DNA of 64,000 nt, from NCBI GenBank assembly GCA_946183365.1, contig CAMHAH010000013.1, positions 1 through 64,000 of the forward strand, read 5' to 3'. A program made the translations under genes and the position numbers. Shown piece after piece: positions 62,664-64,000 of the stretch. Source of the DNA: an uncultured Clostridia bacterium (GTDB taxonomy: Bacteria > Bacillota > Clostridia > Oscillospirales > Acutalibacteraceae). Positions within the stretch are counted from its first letter, which is position 1, and each line of letters starts with the position of its first letter. The notes below the pieces were generated by a model. That model was not told the origin of the DNA and did not search any database. It saw only the letters and a list, made by a program, of their open reading frames with translations.

Positions 62664-63401
62664 ATGTGTGAAGTAATAGTTATAGCGTCCGGAAAGGGCG
62701 GAACAGGCAAAACCACGGTTTGTGCCGGTCTTGCCGCGGCGCTTGCTAAAGACAATAAAAGAGTTCTTATCATTGACTGTGACAGCGGTATGCGCGGTGT
62801 GGATATGGCGCTGGGCATATCGGACAGGCTGGTCTATGATATCGCCGACGTCATCAGCGGCGAGTGTGAGTATTCAGAGGCGATGTATCAAGTCGACGGC
62901 GTACCGCAATTATACTGCATAGCGGCCCCGTTGCGCGCGGACGACGAGGTGAGCCCGTCTCTTATCAAAAACTTTGTGGATGAGGTCAGAGATAACTTTG
63001 ACTATATCCTTATCGATTCTCCGGCGGGTACGGGCTCGGGCTTTACGGCGGCTGCTAAAAGCGCCGACAGAGCGCTTGTGGTGATCAATACCGAACCGAT
63101 AAGCCTGAGAGGATGCAGGAATATAGTCGGTCGTCTTGATGAGCTCGGCGTTTCAGACAGAAGATTGATAATCAATCGCTTTGATAAAGACAAATTCTTT
63201 AAGATGGATCTGTATAAGGATCTTGACGAGGTCATAGACGAGGCGGGGATACGGCTGATAGGTCTGATACCCGACGATATCAGGATCATCGCTCTCTCTC
63301 AGAGAGGGGCTATTACCGCCAACTGGTCTCAGACTTCAGTCATCTTTGACAGTATCGTCAAACGTCTGCAGGGCAACGATGTACCTGTATTATTAAAATA
63401 A
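62664..63401 (+). CDS. minD: Septum site-determining ATPase MinD
   Basis: A 245-residue deviant Walker ATPase with KGGTGKTT at 11-18 and the DCDSGMRGVDMALG and DSPAGTGSGF motifs. MinD sits at the membrane and recruits MinC to block division at the poles. The C-terminus (SIVKRLQGNDVPVLLK) could form the membrane helix but is not a clean match. The ATG at 62664 has GAGGT at 8 nt; an ATG at 62649 has no site. minC, which usually lies just upstream in Firmicutes, is missing here. Confidence 0.85.
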   Translation: MCEVIVIASGKGGTGKTTVCAGLAAALAKDNKRVLIIDCDSGMRGVDMALGISDRLVYDIADVISGECEYSEAMYQVDGVPQLYCIAAPLRADDEVSPSLIKNFVDEVRDNFDYILIDSPAGTGSGFTAAAKSADRALVVINTEPISLRGCRNIVGRLDELGVSDRRLIINRFDKDKFFKMDLYKDLDEVIDEAGIRLIGLIPDDIRIIALSQRGAITANWSQTSVIFDSIVKRLQGNDVPVLLK

Positions 63402-63450
63402 TTAGACCGTTAAGTTTATATCCCTATGGCAAATAAAAACGGAGGTATGT

Positions 63451-63846
63451 ATGAATATTGCGATAATTGCACATGACGAAAAGAAAGAACTGATGGTACA
63501 GTTTTGTATTGCTTACTGCGGTATTTTAAGCAGAAACAAAATGTGCGCTACAGGCACGACGGGTAAGATGGTCGCTGAGGCTACGGGACTGGAGATACAG
63601 ACCTTCCTCGGGGGCTCTCAGGGCGGTGACCAGCAGATCGCCGCGCGTATAGCCTGCAACGAGATAGATATGCTTATCTTCTTCCGTGATCCGCTTACTC
63701 CCAAACCTCACGAGCCTAATGATATGAACCTTCTGCGTCTGTGTGATATGCACAATATCCCTGTCGCTACAAATATCGCTACCGCCGAGGTGCTTATCCA
63801 CGGTCTCGAGCGCGGAGACCTCGACTGGCGTAATATCGTCAGATAA
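63451..63846 (+). CDS. mgsA: Methylglyoxal synthase
   Basis: A 131-residue enzyme that turns dihydroxyacetone phosphate into methylglyoxal and phosphate, a glycolytic bypass. The phosphate loop [15 protein letters not shown] and [14 protein letters not shown], the catalytic Asp region [10 protein letters not shown] and the [11 protein letters not shown] end are all present, at the family's usual length. GGAGG precedes the ATG. The minD-mgsA order is common in Clostridia. Confidence 0.95.
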   Translation: MNIAIIAHDEKKELMVQFCIAYCGILSRNKMCATGTTGKMVAEATGLEIQTFLGGSQGGDQQIAARIACNEIDMLIFFRDPLTPKPHEPNDMNLLRLCDMHNIPVATNIATAEVLIHGLERGDLDWRNIVR

Positions 63847-63863
63847 GTTTTTTACAAATAATC

Positions 63864-63894
63864 AGCCCGCAGCTTTGTTTGCTGCGGGCTTTTT
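63864..63894. terminator. Terminator between mgsA and a histidine kinase
   Basis: A 10-bp perfect stem (63864-63873 with 63881-63890) and T5; it serves mgsA and probably the convergent kinase gene. Confidence 0.8.
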
Positions 63895-63911
63895 GCGTTT
63901 ATATAGAGGTT

Positions 63912-64000
63912 TTATTCATCATCGGTCGGGATGATAGGTATGGAGAAATAGAAATCCGAGCCCTCGCCCAAAACAGATGATACTCCGAATTCAGCGTTAT
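63912..64000 (-). CDS. Histidine kinase, C-terminal end only
   Basis: The last 28 codons of a minus-strand gene that runs off the window. They read NAEFGVSSVLGEGSDFYFSI and end PIIPTDDE. G-x-G-S-x-F-x-F-x-(I/L)-P is the end of the ATPase domain of sensor histidine kinases, so this is probably one. Confidence 0.6.
   Translation of the reverse strand, partial: NAEFGVSSVLGEGSDFYFSIPIIPTDDE

Overview
The window is bacterial chromosome from a Gram-positive, spore-forming anaerobe of the Clostridia, most like a Ruminococcus-type member of the Oscillospiraceae. The reasons are the Firmicutes-type origin gene order (noc-parA-parB and rpmH-rnpA-yidD-yidC-jag-mnmE-mnmG-rsmG on one side, dnaA-dnaN-yaaA-recF-remB-gyrB-gyrA on the other), a spoVAE gene, strong AGGAGG ribosome binding sites, a complete Rnf complex, and a secreted dockerin protein of the cellulosome type. 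The family assignment is inference; no rRNA gene is present.

Layout. 0-5 kb: small stand-alone genes with their own consensus promoters and terminators (Nudix hydrolase, MGMT-like protein, lipoprotein, a GMP synthase without a glutaminase domain, two GNAT acetyltransferases, a 51-residue membrane protein, SpoVAE). 5.4-10.4 kb: rnfCDGEAB, a ferredoxin:NAD+ ion pump. 10.8-15.6 kb: a four-gene Gld-like ABC export operon. 16.0-18.8 kb: rplM-rpsI, a VanY-type carboxypeptidase and a lipoprotein. 19.1-21.0 kb: the dockerin protein. 21.3-28.9 kb: an accessory island with a DnaB-like ATPase, a possible initiator protein, about 1.5 kb of hairpin-rich non-coding DNA, and an operon of two unknown proteins, a soluble VirD4/TraG-like ATPase and a ClpP-like protease. 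It ends near a tRNA-Met/Glu/Leu cluster.

29.6-43.9 kb: mostly minus-strand genes leading away from the origin (membrane protein, acyltransferase, serS, parB, parA, noc, rsmG, mnmG, mnmE, jag, yidC, yidD, rnpA, rpmH), with three perfect parS sites and one opposing cpsB-like gene. 43.9-46.0 kb: the likely bipartite oriC around dnaA. 46-63.9 kb: plus-strand replication and cell-shape genes (dnaN, recF, gyrB, gyrA, zapA, dut, mreBCD, PBP2, minD, mgsA), then the tail of a minus-strand histidine kinase.

The window also carries a family of palindromic, MITE-like repeats (five copies in two subfamilies), one of them between dnaA and dnaN, and a second 184-bp repeat in two inverted copies at 15.7 and 25.2 kb. 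The most unusual parts are these repeats, the VirD4-ClpP operon with its replication-like partner genes, the split GMP synthase, the NYG-ladder dockerin protein, and the long run of plus-strand (head-on) genes left of the origin, including rplM-rpsI. All calls come from reading the sequence; no database search was run.
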